A stretch of 64,000 bases of DNA, taken from positions 1 through 64,000 of the forward strand of contig JABDIN010000080.1 in assembly GCA_013003715.1 (NCBI GenBank). Reading direction: 5' to 3'. This DNA is from Desulfobacteraceae bacterium. Its GTDB lineage: Bacteria; Desulfobacterota; Desulfobacteria; Desulfobacterales; Desulfosarcinaceae. The position numbers and the translations under genes were made by a program. A model generated the notes under the pieces. The model was given only the letters and a program-made list of their open reading frames with translations, had not been told where the DNA came from and did not search any database. Shown piece after piece: positions 25,512 to 35,374 of the stretch; positions within the stretch are counted from its first letter, which is position 1; each line of letters opens with the position of its first letter.

Positions 25512-27230
25512 TCACAGGACACCCAATACACTGTCCAGTTCCTCATCCGGTACATCGAATCGATTTCCCCCGGGTGGCAGGCTCTCTTCCAAGAAAAACC
25601 CGGGGAGTCGGTCATCGGCCGCGGATAGTCCGGCGGCAGTATTAAATTGTTTTTCAATCCCGAGAACCTTTTCTCCCAGATCCAGCATGTAATTTTCACC
25701 CGGAGATTCTTTTTGGATGGCGTCAATGCCAGACATCAGGAATTGCTGGAGTTCCGGGACATCCAGCATGGGTAAAGACGCAAACAGGCATAATCCCAGC
25801 GTATCCACTGCCGCGAAAAATGTTTGTAAAAACTGGGACATGGCCCCCTGGCCGGTTGAGGATGAAGGATCATAGGCCGGATTATCCGGACTCGGTAATG
25901 CATTTCCGCAAGTATGATCGGCGCCCATAGTGGATGTTGCATAAGTGACACCCGTTCCTTTGAGAATCCGCGGATCGTAGCCGGCAAGGCATTGCCCTTT
26001 AACCACCGGAATTCGTTTGGAACCCAGTTTTTTTCCGGTAAATCCGGTACCATTTCCGATCATCGACCCCCGGTCGGTTCGCTGACCGATTCCCCGGATG
26101 ATCTCCAACGCCGCCGGACCATCACCCCAGGCGAGTACCCCGGCCTCCATCAGCAGCCCTATGGCGCCCCCGACATCCATGGTATCCACTCCGACGTCAT
26201 TACAGATCCGGTTCATCTCTGCTATGCAGTCAATATCATCGATCAGGCAATTGGATCCCATCAGGGCGATGGTCTCAAATTCCAATCCACTCACCAATTC
26301 ACTGCCCCCGGCATCGGTAAACACGTTGGAACAGCGTATCGCACATCCTTTCATGCAGGAATGCATGGGTTCGGCATTGGGCCGGCTATCCATCAACCGG
26401 GCAATATATTCACCGGAAATCTTACCCGCACCGCCAAATGAACCCATGCGATAGTTTTTAGTGGCGAGACAACCCAGGGCATCGTTGGTCAAGCCAACCA
26501 GCAGGGGTGTGCCCAGCGCCTTTAACCCTTGCACTAACGGATGGGCCACAAGACCTTTGGAAAAATGGCGGGCAGCGGTTTTCAGTTTTACCGGGTCCAG
26601 GATGTCAATTCCGGGACCGTTGGTGTCATCCACGACAACGGCCTTAAGATTTTTGGCCCCCATGACGGCCCCCATTCCTCCCCGGGCCGCCATTCGTATC
26701 CGGAAATCCGGTGAAGTAACCGCTACGCCGGCGGCGATCAGCTTATCTTCACCGGCCGGACCAATGGCCGCAACGCCGACATGTTCTCCGAACTGATTTT
26801 TCATATCGATAAAAAAATCATACAGTCCGGTTCGCTTGAATGCCTTGGCGGATTGAAATGCCACTCCTTCTGTGGAGATCTTCACCATCAGCAATTCAGA
26901 AGCGCAACCTTCAAATACCACCGCCCTGACCCCCAGTCCGGCCAGCTTATGAGCCACGGTGCCGCCGACGTTGGCCTCCTTGATGGCACGCGTCATGGGA
27001 CTTTTGGCACCCACGGACAACCGCCCGGTATTGGCAATGGGTGTCCCGGCCAACAACCCGGCAGCGAAAATCAGCTTGCTATCCGCCCCCAGTGGATCGG
27101 TTGTGGGAGGCACTTCTTCGGCAATGATGGCGGAACTGAGCCCTCTGCCGCCCAGCATTTCCTGGTCTGCGGAAAGTTTTTCGAATTGAAATTTTCGGGT
27201 ATTAAGATTTATTCTGAGTAATTTCCCCAT
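25512..27230 (-). CDS. Aldehyde:ferredoxin oxidoreductase (tungsten family)
   Basis: A 572-residue AOR-family enzyme that oxidises aldehydes to acids with ferredoxin, using a tungsto-bispterin cofactor and one [4Fe-4S] cluster. The N-terminal pterin-binding part contains GGRGLSS and ARGGMGAVMG. The cluster cysteines are visible as CMKGCAIRC (near 290) and a late Cys in LGLCLFA (near 495). GAGGAG lies 6 nt before the ATG. It sits between the TRAP permease and the aminotransferase on the same strand, 46 bp after dctM, so it is probably co-transcribed with them. It is a paralogue of the AOR at 43533; alignment would show whether substrate-pocket residues differ. Confidence 0.93.
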   Translation of the reverse strand: MGKLLRINLNTRKFQFEKLSADQEMLGGRGLSSAIIAEEVPPTTDPLGADSKLIFAAGLLAGTPIANTGRLSVGAKSPMTRAIKEANVGGTVAHKLAGLGVRAVVFEGCASELLMVKISTEGVAFQSAKAFKRTGLYDFFIDMKNQFGEHVGVAAIGPAGEDKLIAAGVAVTSPDFRIRMAARGGMGAVMGAKNLKAVVVDDTNGPGIDILDPVKLKTAARHFSKGLVAHPLVQGLKALGTPLLVGLTNDALGCLATKNYRMGSFGGAGKISGEYIARLMDSRPNAEPMHSCMKGCAIRCSNVFTDAGGSELVSGLEFETIALMGSNCLIDDIDCIAEMNRICNDVGVDTMDVGGAIGLLMEAGVLAWGDGPAALEIIRGIGQRTDRGSMIGNGTGFTGKKLGSKRIPVVKGQCLAGYDPRILKGTGVTYATSTMGADHTCGNALPSPDNPAYDPSSSTGQGAMSQFLQTFFAAVDTLGLCLFASLPMLDVPELQQFLMSGIDAIQKESPGENYMLDLGEKVLGIEKQFNTAAGLSAADDRLPGFFLEESLPPGGNRFDVPDEELDSVLGVL

Positions 27231-27276
27231 TGGATTCTCCTCTCTTTTCCGGATGAATCCGGATTACGATTGTTTT

Positions 27277-28581
27277 CTAAAACATCTTTTCAGGTAACCA
27301 GAGCGCCAGTTGCGGAATCAGCATCGTCAGGACCAGCACGATGAGCTGAATGGCCACGAACGGCGGAACGGATCGCCATATATCTCGAGTGGTGACTTCA
27401 GCCGGCGCCACACCGCGCATGAGAATCAGCGCCCACCCAAACGGTGGTGTCAGGTAAGCCACCTGCATGTTCAGGATGAAGATGATCGAAAACCAGATGG
27501 AATCGAATCCCAGTAGCACGGCAATGGGAATAAATATCGGTGCGCAAATGGTAACCACCGCATAATCATCCATAAACATGCCGAATAACAAAAGGATACC
27601 CTGCATGGCGAATAGTACGAACCACCGGTTTACAGGCATCTTCTCCACGATGGACATTACCATGTCCTGAGCACCGGCACTTGTGTAGACGACACCAAAC
27701 AGGGTGGCCGCAACCAATATCCACAACACCATGCCACTGATTTTCATGGTTTCCATGCATGACACGGTGATCACTTTCATCGTAAGGCGGCCATAAAGCA
27801 CACAAATAGCCATCGATCCGAACGCACCGATGCCGGCGGCCTCGGTAGGTGTGGCGATTCCCAAAAATATCGATCCCAGTACTAATATGATCAACATACC
27901 GGGCAACAGGATATCCGCTGCCGACAACCACCGGTTGGACTCCCGCAGCATGGCCGCGGTAACCTTGGGCGCCAACTCCGGTTTCAGGCGGGTGCGGACG
28001 ACAATGTACACGATGTAAAGCATCGCACAGATAAATCCCGGGATTGCGCCGCCGAAAAATAATTTACCGATGGACACACGCGAAATATAACCGAATACGA
28101 TCATCAAGATACTTGGTGGAATGATGCAGCCCAGAACCCCCCCGGCCATTACGCTGCCGAGTGCAAGATTTTTATCATACTTGCCGGCCAGCATCGCCGG
28201 TACCGCGATGAGCCCCATGGTGAGAATTCCGGGACCGAATCCACCGCACATGGCCAGCGCCACGCAAACACAAATGGACACAATAGCCAATCCACCCCGA
28301 ACGCCGCTGAGCCACAAGTTCAACGCCTTGAACAATCTGTCGGAAATGCCTGAGTGAACAAGAAAATTTCCCATGAGCAAAAAGAGCGGTATCGTGATGA
28401 GACCCGGATCCGTGATTTGACGGTAGGTGGTCGTCGCCACGATAAAAAAATCGTTTGCGCCGCCGATGATGAATATGACCAATACACTGATACCCCCAAG
28501 GGCAAAGGCCACTGGAACGCCCAGGGCAAGCAGGAAGAGGAGTCCGCCGAACAACAGCAAGGTAATCAGTTCTGTACTCAT
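27277..28581 (-). CDS. dctM: TRAP transporter large permease
   Basis: A 434-residue DctM subunit with about 12 membrane segments. Family patterns include the early GVPVAFALG, GGFGPGILTMG and the late PPFGWALILMRG. With DctP and DctQ it imports carboxylates, amino acids or related anions using the sodium or proton gradient. The ATG at 28581 is chosen over a TTG two codons earlier because GGAG lies 9 nt upstream. It follows dctQ by 24 bp. Confidence 0.93.
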   Translation of the reverse strand: MSTELITLLLFGGLLFLLALGVPVAFALGGISVLVIFIIGGANDFFIVATTTYRQITDPGLITIPLFLLMGNFLVHSGISDRLFKALNLWLSGVRGGLAIVSICVCVALAMCGGFGPGILTMGLIAVPAMLAGKYDKNLALGSVMAGGVLGCIIPPSILMIVFGYISRVSIGKLFFGGAIPGFICAMLYIVYIVVRTRLKPELAPKVTAAMLRESNRWLSAADILLPGMLIILVLGSIFLGIATPTEAAGIGAFGSMAICVLYGRLTMKVITVSCMETMKISGMVLWILVAATLFGVVYTSAGAQDMVMSIVEKMPVNRWFVLFAMQGILLLFGMFMDDYAVVTICAPIFIPIAVLLGFDSIWFSIIFILNMQVAYLTPPFGWALILMRGVAPAEVTTRDIWRSVPPFVAIQLIVLVLTMLIPQLALWLPEKMF

Positions 28582-28605
28582 GAACAATATCTCCGGAAGT
28601 GGAAA

Positions 28606-29145
28606 TCATACCAGGGGTGTGCCGGGACCATGGTTTGAGGCATCCTCTTTTTTAAGGTGTTCGCGCTCGCGCCAGAACACAGCGATTCCCTGGACCAGGA
28701 ATAGAAAAGCGAATACCGGAATGAGCAATTTAAACGGATAAAGAGGAATACGAAATACGCCGGCCAGCAATTCCCGGCTCATGAATGAATTAATGCCCAT
28801 CCATCCGGATTGCCAGACGAGAGTGCCCATGAACCCAATGAATGCTGAAATCCCAAGAAACCACCCGCACCATTTCAGAGCCTTCGGCAAACGATCGTAT
28901 ATTAGTTCAATGCGTATATGCCCTCTGCGGGACATGGAATATGAACCGGCCACAAGGATGAAAATACCGAATAACTGTCGATTCACCGGCCATGCCCAAA
29001 TGGTCGGCCGGTTGAATACGTAACGCCCGACAACTTCAACGGTGGTCACCCCCATCATCGCGCAAACCAGGAAACTGACCGGTTTGCTGACCCAGAGGGT
29101 GATGTTATCCACCATGCTGAGAATCGTTTTTTTGTCCTCGCCCAA
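28606..29145 (-). CDS. dctQ: TRAP transporter small permease
   Basis: A 179-residue DctQ subunit with four predicted membrane helices and the conserved segments VVGRYVFNRPTIWA and RRGHIRIELI. It stabilises DctM and connects it with the binding protein. The open frame begins at TTG with AGGGGG about 11 nt upstream; an internal ATG (MVDNITLW) is an alternative without a ribosome site. A strong hairpin separates it from dctP. Confidence 0.85.
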   Translation of the reverse strand: MGEDKKTILSMVDNITLWVSKPVSFLVCAMMGVTTVEVVGRYVFNRPTIWAWPVNRQLFGIFILVAGSYSMSRRGHIRIELIYDRLPKALKWCGWFLGISAFIGFMGTLVWQSGWMGINSFMSRELLAGVFRIPLYPFKLLIPVFAFLFLVQGIAVFWREREHLKKEDASNHGPGTPLV

Positions 29146-29180
29146 GGTTCAAGTCCCCCTGTGCCTGAGACACCGTATCT

Positions 29181-29207
29181 TCACCCACCGGTTTTCCCGG
29201 TGGGTGA
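29181..29207 (-). terminator. Intercistronic hairpin between dctP and dctQ
   Basis: TCACCCACCGG (29181-29191) pairs perfectly with 29197-29207 over a 5-nt loop. On the minus strand there is no T run after it, so it is more likely an mRNA-stabilising or attenuating stem. That would leave more transcript for the binding protein than for the permeases, a common arrangement in transport operons. Confidence 0.6.
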
Positions 29208-29213
29208 CTGTTT

Positions 29214-30266
29214 TTATTTTAGAGATTCCCGCCATTTCCGTACCATTTTAATTGCCTCGGCAATGGCGGGGTCCCGTTCGGACACCTCATCGAATAATTG
29301 ATATGCCGCCTGTGTATACATTTCGGTGCAGCGCGTATCCAGTGGACTGTTGATGAGCTTGCCGGCCTTCACAAGTTCCTCAACCTTTTTCATCTCATCC
29401 ATGTAGGCATCATTCAGAATATGAAAATAATCTTCCGCCGCACCTGCCAAAGCAGCCTTAAGGTCATCCGGTAGAGACTTCCAGGTTTTCATGGACACAA
29501 CGATCTGGCCGGGTATAACGTCGTTGCCGCCCGGAATCATGTTGTAGGGTGCGACTTCATGCCAATTCAATCCGGTGATACCGCTGACATCCCATTGCGA
29601 AGCATCGATGGTGCCCAGTTTCAACCCCATATAGGCTTCCATACCGCTGATAAAGGTGCCCCGCGCGTTCAGGTTATTATAAAAATCCATCCATGCGCCC
29701 TCAACGCGGAACTTTTTGCCTTTAATATCCTCACAGGTTCTGAATTGTTTGGTGGTCAGGGTGAATAACCGTCCGTAGGAATGCATATCCAGCCAGTAAA
29801 GGTCCTGTTTGGCGTATTCCCTGCGCAGAAGATCGGCAAAGCCGCTTTGGAAAAAGAATTTTCGAACGATTTCGGAATTTGCCTTGACGGTTTCCCCCCC
29901 CGGATCATTCCACATCATCGGCAGACCGAATTCGATCTCACCCACCGGGACAATACCGCCCCACATAACGCCCACGGCATGCATCATGTCCAGTGTGCCC
30001 TTCTTGGTGGCTTCAAACAATTGTTCCGCGGGAACCAGTTCCGGATCGGCAAAAACCGATATCCTGATCCGGTCATTGCTTCTTTTGGCCGCGGACGCCG
30101 CGAATTGTTTGAGCAATTCCATGGACACATCGCCATGGGGATAAGCGGATTGAATTTTTAACCGATAGACCTTGTCGGCGGCAATCACGCTCTGTCCGAA
30201 ACCCGGAACTATAATGAAAATCGCAAGAATGATTACACCGGACAATAGAAGTTGTATCCCTTTCAT
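29214..30266 (-). CDS. dctP: TRAP transporter substrate-binding protein
   Basis: A 350-residue periplasmic DctP protein with a signal peptide (about 1-29). It contains the family patterns RIKFRVEG-like KGKKFRVEGAWMDFY and the MEAYMGLKLGTIDASQW segment, with an Arg positioned to bind a carboxylate. AGGAGG precedes the ATG. It stands between the CoA-ligase gene and the permeases, so the ligand is probably the acid or amino acid metabolised by the surrounding enzymes. Confidence 0.92.
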   Translation of the reverse strand: MKGIQLLLSGVIILAIFIIVPGFGQSVIAADKVYRLKIQSAYPHGDVSMELLKQFAASAAKRSNDRIRISVFADPELVPAEQLFEATKKGTLDMMHAVGVMWGGIVPVGEIEFGLPMMWNDPGGETVKANSEIVRKFFFQSGFADLLRREYAKQDLYWLDMHSYGRLFTLTTKQFRTCEDIKGKKFRVEGAWMDFYNNLNARGTFISGMEAYMGLKLGTIDASQWDVSGITGLNWHEVAPYNMIPGGNDVIPGQIVVSMKTWKSLPDDLKAALAGAAEDYFHILNDAYMDEMKKVEELVKAGKLINSPLDTRCTEMYTQAAYQLFDEVSERDPAIAEAIKMVRKWRESLK

Positions 30267-30510
30267 TTTTTCCTCCTATTTCATCTGCTACCATGGATGA
30301 TGATTTCCCTGCCAAAAGGAGTTACCTTCCCTGCCATAATACATGCACTTTACCTCCATCAGCACGTATTTTTCGGCGGCACACAACACTTATCACCGGT
30401 GTCTGCCGATTCTTATGCAAACCGCGCGCACGCACATAAACACCAACGGCACCGATTAGACGTCGATCGATCTCTTATAGATATGTAAGGACTATAAACT
30501 GAGAAACGGA

Positions 30511-31806
30511 TTATCGCTCATCCACAACTCGCTTGGCCTTGCCCTCCGAGCGTGGAATCGTATTCGGTTCAACCAATTTTATTCCGATGGTTATACCGAT
30601 CAGGTCTTTGATGCGTGCCGTCATCTTTCCTATCAGGGCGGCGTTTTGATCTGGATTGCCGCTGATTGAGAATCCCGGAACCGGTTCAATTTCAACCGTG
30701 ATACGATCACGCCGGTGTTCTGTGGTCAATCGGATGAGATAGTGTGAGCTGGCTTCTTCGAACTCAAGGAGCAAACTCTCCAATTGCGATGGAAAGACAT
30801 TCACTCCGCCGAATATGAGCATATCGTCCGTTCTCCCCAAAATGGGGGCGTGACGTATGAGCGTGCGACCGCAGGCGCATGGCCCGCGGTGCAGCCGCGT
30901 GATATCCCGTGTGCGGTATCTTATGAGGGGCATGGCGTGTTTCTTGAGGGTGGTCAGCACCAGTTCACCTGTTTCACCTTCCGGCACAGGTTCCAGTGTT
31001 TCAGGGTTGACAACCTCGGGGAAGAAGTAATCTTCATTTATATGATACCCGGCTTTGGCCGGACATTCTATAGAAACACCGGGTCCACCGAGTTCGGTGA
31101 GGCCGTAGTCTCCCAGGGCCAGTGTACCGAGCTTTTCCTCGATTTCACTGCGCAGAGAGTCAGACATGGGTTCAGCCCCATGGACGCCCACCCGCAGGCA
31201 GAGATCCTCCCGGCTGATGCCCATCTGATCCATTTTTTCCGTAATCGTAATGGCATAGGATGGTGTACAATGTAACACCGTAGTCTTGAAATCACGCATC
31301 ATCAGGACCTGACGCTCGGTCTGTCCCGAGCTTGCGGGAATGACCATGGCCCCGATGGTATCCGCCCCCAGGTGATGACCAAAGGCGCCGGTGAACAGGG
31401 TATACTTGAAGGCTATCTGGCAGATATCCTCCTTCCGGACACCGGCCATATATAAATTTCTGGCCATGCAACCGGACCAATTGTCCAAATCGATCCGTGT
31501 ATTGAACACAGGTGTGGGTTGGCCGGTGGTCCCGGAGGATGCATGCAGACGCTGGATGTCGCTGAGGGGCACCGCGCAAAGGCCATAAGGATACTGGTCT
31601 CTCAAATCCGCTTTTACCGTGAACGGCAATCGAACGATATCGTCGAGGGTATTGATTTCATCGGGGTTGATATGGAGGCTGTCAATTCGTTGCCGGTAGA
31701 ATGGCACGCGGTCGTAGGTATACCGTATTGTTTTTCTCAAGGCGGCGCTCTGAAGGTCGATCATTTCCCCTGAAGATAGTGTTTCAATACGCTCATTCCA
31801 ATACAT
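30511..31806 (-). CDS. paaK: Phenylacetate-CoA ligase-like enzyme
   Basis: A 431-residue AMP-forming acyl-CoA ligase of the PaaK family, which activates aryl- or alkyl-acetic acids with ATP and CoA. Visible motifs are the phosphate loop SSGTTGQPT, DYGLTELGGPG, the hinge region RTDDMLIFGGVNVFP and the catalytic Lys near the C-terminus (SEGKAKR). A Cys pair (CACG) lies in the same place as in other anaerobe homologues. The start at 31806 is taken because GGAGG is 6 nt upstream; an upstream ATG adds 13 non-conserved residues. It follows the Fe-S subunit and precedes dctP. Phenylacetate itself is only one of several likely substrates. Confidence 0.85.
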   Translation of the reverse strand: MYWNERIETLSSGEMIDLQSAALRKTIRYTYDRVPFYRQRIDSLHINPDEINTLDDIVRLPFTVKADLRDQYPYGLCAVPLSDIQRLHASSGTTGQPTPVFNTRIDLDNWSGCMARNLYMAGVRKEDICQIAFKYTLFTGAFGHHLGADTIGAMVIPASSGQTERQVLMMRDFKTTVLHCTPSYAITITEKMDQMGISREDLCLRVGVHGAEPMSDSLRSEIEEKLGTLALGDYGLTELGGPGVSIECPAKAGYHINEDYFFPEVVNPETLEPVPEGETGELVLTTLKKHAMPLIRYRTRDITRLHRGPCACGRTLIRHAPILGRTDDMLIFGGVNVFPSQLESLLLEFEEASSHYLIRLTTEHRRDRITVEIEPVPGFSISGNPDQNAALIGKMTARIKDLIGITIGIKLVEPNTIPRSEGKAKRVVDER

Positions 31807-31886
31807 GACGGCCTCCTTCGTATCCGTATTTTCACCAAATGCCATCGACCCGACCGCTCATCGCGGTGTTGGTGTTTGACCTTGTA

Positions 31887-32345
31887 TCATGTTGAATCGA
31901 AGGTCGATGTAAATTGGATACACCGTGCCAGGCAGATATTATCCGCACATGCCGGTATCAACCCCTGATTCACACGTGAACTGCACATATTGCATTTACG
32001 GGCAACCCCGTTCGCTTCGTCGAAACTGATGGCATCGTAAGGACAGGCATCGATACACGCCTCACAACCCGTACATTCCGCCGTATCCAGAATCACCATA
32101 TGATCGGATCTTCGGGTAATGGCAGCAACCGGACATTCCGCCACACATGGCGGATCTTCACAATGACGGCAGACACGGACATGATATTCGAAAAACGGTT
32201 GTTCACCGGCCATTCTCGGGCCGTCTTCGACGATTTCAATCAATTTGATACCATCCGGGGCATTGTTCTCCTGCTTGCAGGCCACCTCGCATGCTTTACA
32301 CCCCCAGCATTCAAAATGATCTATGATCAGTGTTTTCTTATCCAT
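31887..32345 (-). CDS. Four-cluster Fe-S electron-transfer subunit
   Basis: A 152-residue ferredoxin-like protein of the DmsB/PsrB/PadC kind. Cys groups for four [4Fe-4S] clusters are visible: CWGCKACEVAC, CRHCEDPPCVAEC, CTGCEACIDAC, and CNMC paired with a distal CADNICLARC. It has no signal peptide. It passes electrons between the Mo subunit and a quinone or soluble carrier. The ATG at 32345 overlaps the end of the Mo-subunit gene by 8 nt, which means tight co-expression; a longer frame reaching 32675 would lie inside the upstream gene and is rejected. No membrane-anchor gene of the PadD/DmsC type is adjacent. Confidence 0.9.
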   Translation of the reverse strand: MDKKTLIIDHFECWGCKACEVACKQENNAPDGIKLIEIVEDGPRMAGEQPFFEYHVRVCRHCEDPPCVAECPVAAITRRSDHMVILDTAECTGCEACIDACPYDAISFDEANGVARKCNMCSSRVNQGLIPACADNICLARCIQFTSTFDST

Positions 32346-34503
32346 GGGATACTTCCGATTCCGAAACCGGGTATATCCGGCACAGCAGGGTACGGACCGA
32401 AGTGGCCCCCATTGCAGGATCGCAGGTTTCATACCGGTTGTCCGTGAGAATATTGATGTTGGATTCATCCCATCCCCTGCCCGGTATATTCTTTTCCGGA
32501 AACCACCAACCGTGTTCCGCGCTGACGATCCGGGGATCCATACCGGAAAAATATTTGGCCCGTTGCCGGATTCTGCCGCGAGGGGATTCGATATACACCC
32601 ATTGCCCCTCTTCGATGCCTTCTTTCCCGGCGGCATCCGGGTGGATTTCCACAACAGGATCGCGGTGGAGCTCACGCAACCACGGCACCTGCCGGTTTTC
32701 CGTGTGAAAGAAACCGGGTTGTCTTCGGCCGGTGATCAATATATATGGAAATTCTTCACATAATTCCGGTGTACTATATGGGCTTTCCGGTGGTTCACGG
32801 AACCGGGGCAGCGGATCATACCCCCAGGTTTCCAGGACAGTGGCGTAAAGCTCAAATTTTCGGGTCGGAGTTGAAAACCCACGTGCCTTATATTTCTGAC
32901 TGACAACATCGCCCCGCAGGTAATCCATTTTTTTAAACTCCTGCCAGGTGATGTTCATTGGCTCCAGAATCCAATCCAGGGCCTGTTCAAAATTCTCCCA
33001 CCAATGTGCCTCCTGCCCCACCCGGCGTCCCAGGTCATTGAGCATTTCGTGATCGCTGCGGCATTCACCGACCTGTATGGCTTTACGACGCGGCAGAATG
33101 TATCCATGTCGTTTCCAGTAATCCCCGATATAATCCATCTCAAGCCATGTTGCCGCCGGTAGTACGATATCCGCCAATTCAGCCGTCGGGGTGATGAAAA
33201 AATCCGCCACCGCCATGAATTCCACCTTCTCAAGAGCCCGGTATACTTCCCGTGCATTGGCCCGCGTAATCACCGGATTTGAGCTGATGAAAAACAACAT
33301 CTTCACCGGGTATGGCTTTTCCTCCAGAATAGCATCCCAGACACATTTCGGGTTGATAATGGCAAAATTATCCGCCATTCGAAAACGGTCGCCGCCCAAC
33401 CGCTTATCCCGCTGTACATCAGTGAGCATACGATGGGCGCCGAACTGGCCTACATTTCGTACTTTCGGCGGCTGGAAGAGAACTTGCCCTCCGGGCACGT
33501 CGATATTCCCGGTCAATCCCATCAACGCCATGAGCAGACGGTCGTTGTCCGCGCAGGTGATCTGCTGTTCGATGGCCACCCCCCACTGAATGGCGGCCGG
33601 TTTTGTTGTGGCAAATAACCGGGCGGCGGCGGCAATCTTCTCGCTGGGCACCCAGGTTATCTCTTCAACCTTATCCAGGGGATACTGCCGGACACGTTCC
33701 TTAAAAGCATCCCAGCCGAACACATGGTTTTCGACAAACTCATGGTCATACAGTTTTTCGGTAATAATCACATGCAGCATGCCCAGGGCCAGAGCCGCAT
33801 CGGTACCGGGTCTCAACGGAAGCCAAATCTCCGAGCGGGCGGCAATTCTTGTCAATCGTGGGTCTACTGCAATCAACTTTGCACCCTTTTTAACGCTGTT
33901 TGAAAAGGGTTCGCCCTTGTAACAATCCGGATTGCTGATGACCACATTATTTCCCCAGACCATGATGCATTTCGGGTGGTGTTCGTAGTCAACGATGGGA
34001 TTGGTACCGCAGGTGATAATGCTCGTGGCGATGCGGGGGCCGTAACAGAAATGCCCGGCCGTTAATACATTGGGAGAGCCGAGGAGATTGGCAAAGCGAT
34101 AAATGGCCGCTTCGTTTTCGCGCCCGGTGCCGTAACCCATGACGATAGATTCGGCACCGAATCGGGATTTATAGTCCAGTATCCGTTCGGCGATGGTATC
34201 CAGCGCTTCATCCCAGGAAATCCGTGCCCACCTGCCGCTGCCCTTTGCGCCGATCCGTTTGACCGGGAAAGTGAGCCGGTCCGGGTGGTATGCCATTTGG
34301 GCGGAAGCGAGACCTTTACTGCACAAGCTGCCGTGATTTATCGGACAATCCGGGTCTCCTGCAATTTTGGCAATTTTTTTGTCCTTCAGATAAATCAGGA
34401 CACCGCAACCGCCGTGACACATTCGGCAATGGCTTTTAACAAGGCTATCATAACCGTATACGGCCATCTCACGTTCGATATTCGACTGCATAAATTCGGT
34501 CAT
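32338..34503 (-). CDS. Molybdopterin oxidoreductase catalytic subunit
   Basis: A 721-residue DMSO-reductase-family enzyme with bis-pterin Mo or W. The N-terminal [4Fe-4S] motif is CRMCHGGC...CSKG. The probable metal-ligand region is GHFCYGPRIA, with Cys the likely ligand. Further family segments are TGNIDVPGGQ and ITGRRQPGFFHTENRQ near the C-terminus. There is no Tat signal, so it should be cytoplasmic. With the Fe-S subunit and the PaaK-like ligase it recalls phenylacetyl-CoA:acceptor oxidoreductase (PadBCD) of denitrifiers, although other family members (acetylene hydratase, reductases) have similar sequence. No clear ribosome site precedes the ATG; Met13 is an alternative start. Confidence 0.85.
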   Translation of the reverse strand: MTEFMQSNIEREMAVYGYDSLVKSHCRMCHGGCGVLIYLKDKKIAKIAGDPDCPINHGSLCSKGLASAQMAYHPDRLTFPVKRIGAKGSGRWARISWDEALDTIAERILDYKSRFGAESIVMGYGTGRENEAAIYRFANLLGSPNVLTAGHFCYGPRIATSIITCGTNPIVDYEHHPKCIMVWGNNVVISNPDCYKGEPFSNSVKKGAKLIAVDPRLTRIAARSEIWLPLRPGTDAALALGMLHVIITEKLYDHEFVENHVFGWDAFKERVRQYPLDKVEEITWVPSEKIAAAARLFATTKPAAIQWGVAIEQQITCADNDRLLMALMGLTGNIDVPGGQVLFQPPKVRNVGQFGAHRMLTDVQRDKRLGGDRFRMADNFAIINPKCVWDAILEEKPYPVKMLFFISSNPVITRANAREVYRALEKVEFMAVADFFITPTAELADIVLPAATWLEMDYIGDYWKRHGYILPRRKAIQVGECRSDHEMLNDLGRRVGQEAHWWENFEQALDWILEPMNITWQEFKKMDYLRGDVVSQKYKARGFSTPTRKFELYATVLETWGYDPLPRFREPPESPYSTPELCEEFPYILITGRRQPGFFHTENRQVPWLRELHRDPVVEIHPDAAGKEGIEEGQWVYIESPRGRIRQRAKYFSGMDPRIVSAEHGWWFPEKNIPGRGWDESNINILTDNRYETCDPAMGATSVRTLLCRIYPVSESEVSHG

Positions 34504-34530
34504 GTCAGTTCAGCCGGTTGTAGATAAGGA

Positions 34531-35337
34531 TTAGGTTTCTGACTTCAGGCACGGGTAGAGCAACTGCGTGTCAGCACCGATTTTATCGGACATTTTAACC
34601 GCTGTTTCGGCTACGATTGAACCGAATTGCTGGACCCGTTTCTCTTCAAATGTACCGAGTAAGATGATACACCCGATCAACCGTTGGTCCGGTCCGAAAA
34701 CCGCCGAGCTCACGGCATTGATGCCCGGGCTGAGCAATCCGAGGTCCACCGCATACCCGAGTTCTCTGCACCTGGCCAGTTCGTCAGACAATTTAGTCAC
34801 CTCAACCGGTTGGGAATCACCATAAAAAAACAACCGGTCTCTTTTCAGCAACGCCTCACGCTCGTTCTCGGGCATATGGGCCACAAGGACTTTTCCGTGG
34901 GCACCCGAGGTAATATGAAACCGGTGCCCCAGGCGTATGGTCACCCCGATCTTACGGTCTCCTTCATGTTTTGCCACAGTGAACACCTGCTCGGAACTGA
35001 TCAGACAGAAAAGTGCCGTATTGTGGGTGGCCAGGGCCAGTTGTTTCAGAAATGGTTCACTGATGTCCCGCAGATTCAGATTGTCCAGAACGTTTCGCGA
35101 TAAGAACAAAAGACCGACCCCAAGCGAATAGGCCTTTGACATCGGGTCTTTTTCAACAAACCCGTATTTCATCAGTGTATTGAGGATGGAAAATCCCTTG
35201 CTCTTGTGGATACCCACGGTTTTACAGATGTCTGTGAGCGACATCTTGTGCTGTGAGTTCTTACCAAGACAGACAAGAATCCTGGAAGCCTGGTCAACTG
35301 CCGGTACCAGTGAATTGTATTTGGGTGGTACGTTCAT
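34531..35337 (-). CDS. IclR-family transcriptional regulator
   Basis: A 268-residue IclR protein with an N-terminal winged helix (about 12-75, SLTDICKTVGIHKSKGFSILNTL) and a C-terminal GAF-like effector domain (about 90-255, including AHGKVLVAHMP and AVDLGLLSPGINAVSSAVF). It is first in the minus-strand catabolic block, 27 bp before the Mo-enzyme gene, and a perfect palindrome lies 38 bp upstream of its start. It probably senses a pathway intermediate and controls the whole block and itself. The ATG at 35337 is preferred to a TTG two codons earlier. Confidence 0.9.
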   Translation of the reverse strand: MNVPPKYNSLVPAVDQASRILVCLGKNSQHKMSLTDICKTVGIHKSKGFSILNTLMKYGFVEKDPMSKAYSLGVGLLFLSRNVLDNLNLRDISEPFLKQLALATHNTALFCLISSEQVFTVAKHEGDRKIGVTIRLGHRFHITSGAHGKVLVAHMPENEREALLKRDRLFFYGDSQPVEVTKLSDELARCRELGYAVDLGLLSPGINAVSSAVFGPDQRLIGCIILLGTFEEKRVQQFGSIVAETAVKMSDKIGADTQLLYPCLKSET

Positions 35338-35374
35338 ATTCAAGAATACACGTTAGGGAAGGATATAATTTAAC

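Noticed and set aside
31887-32675. Longer version of the Fe-S subunit (262 codons)
   Set aside because: The first 110 codons overlap the end of the Mo-subunit gene in another frame; the family starts at ATG 32345.
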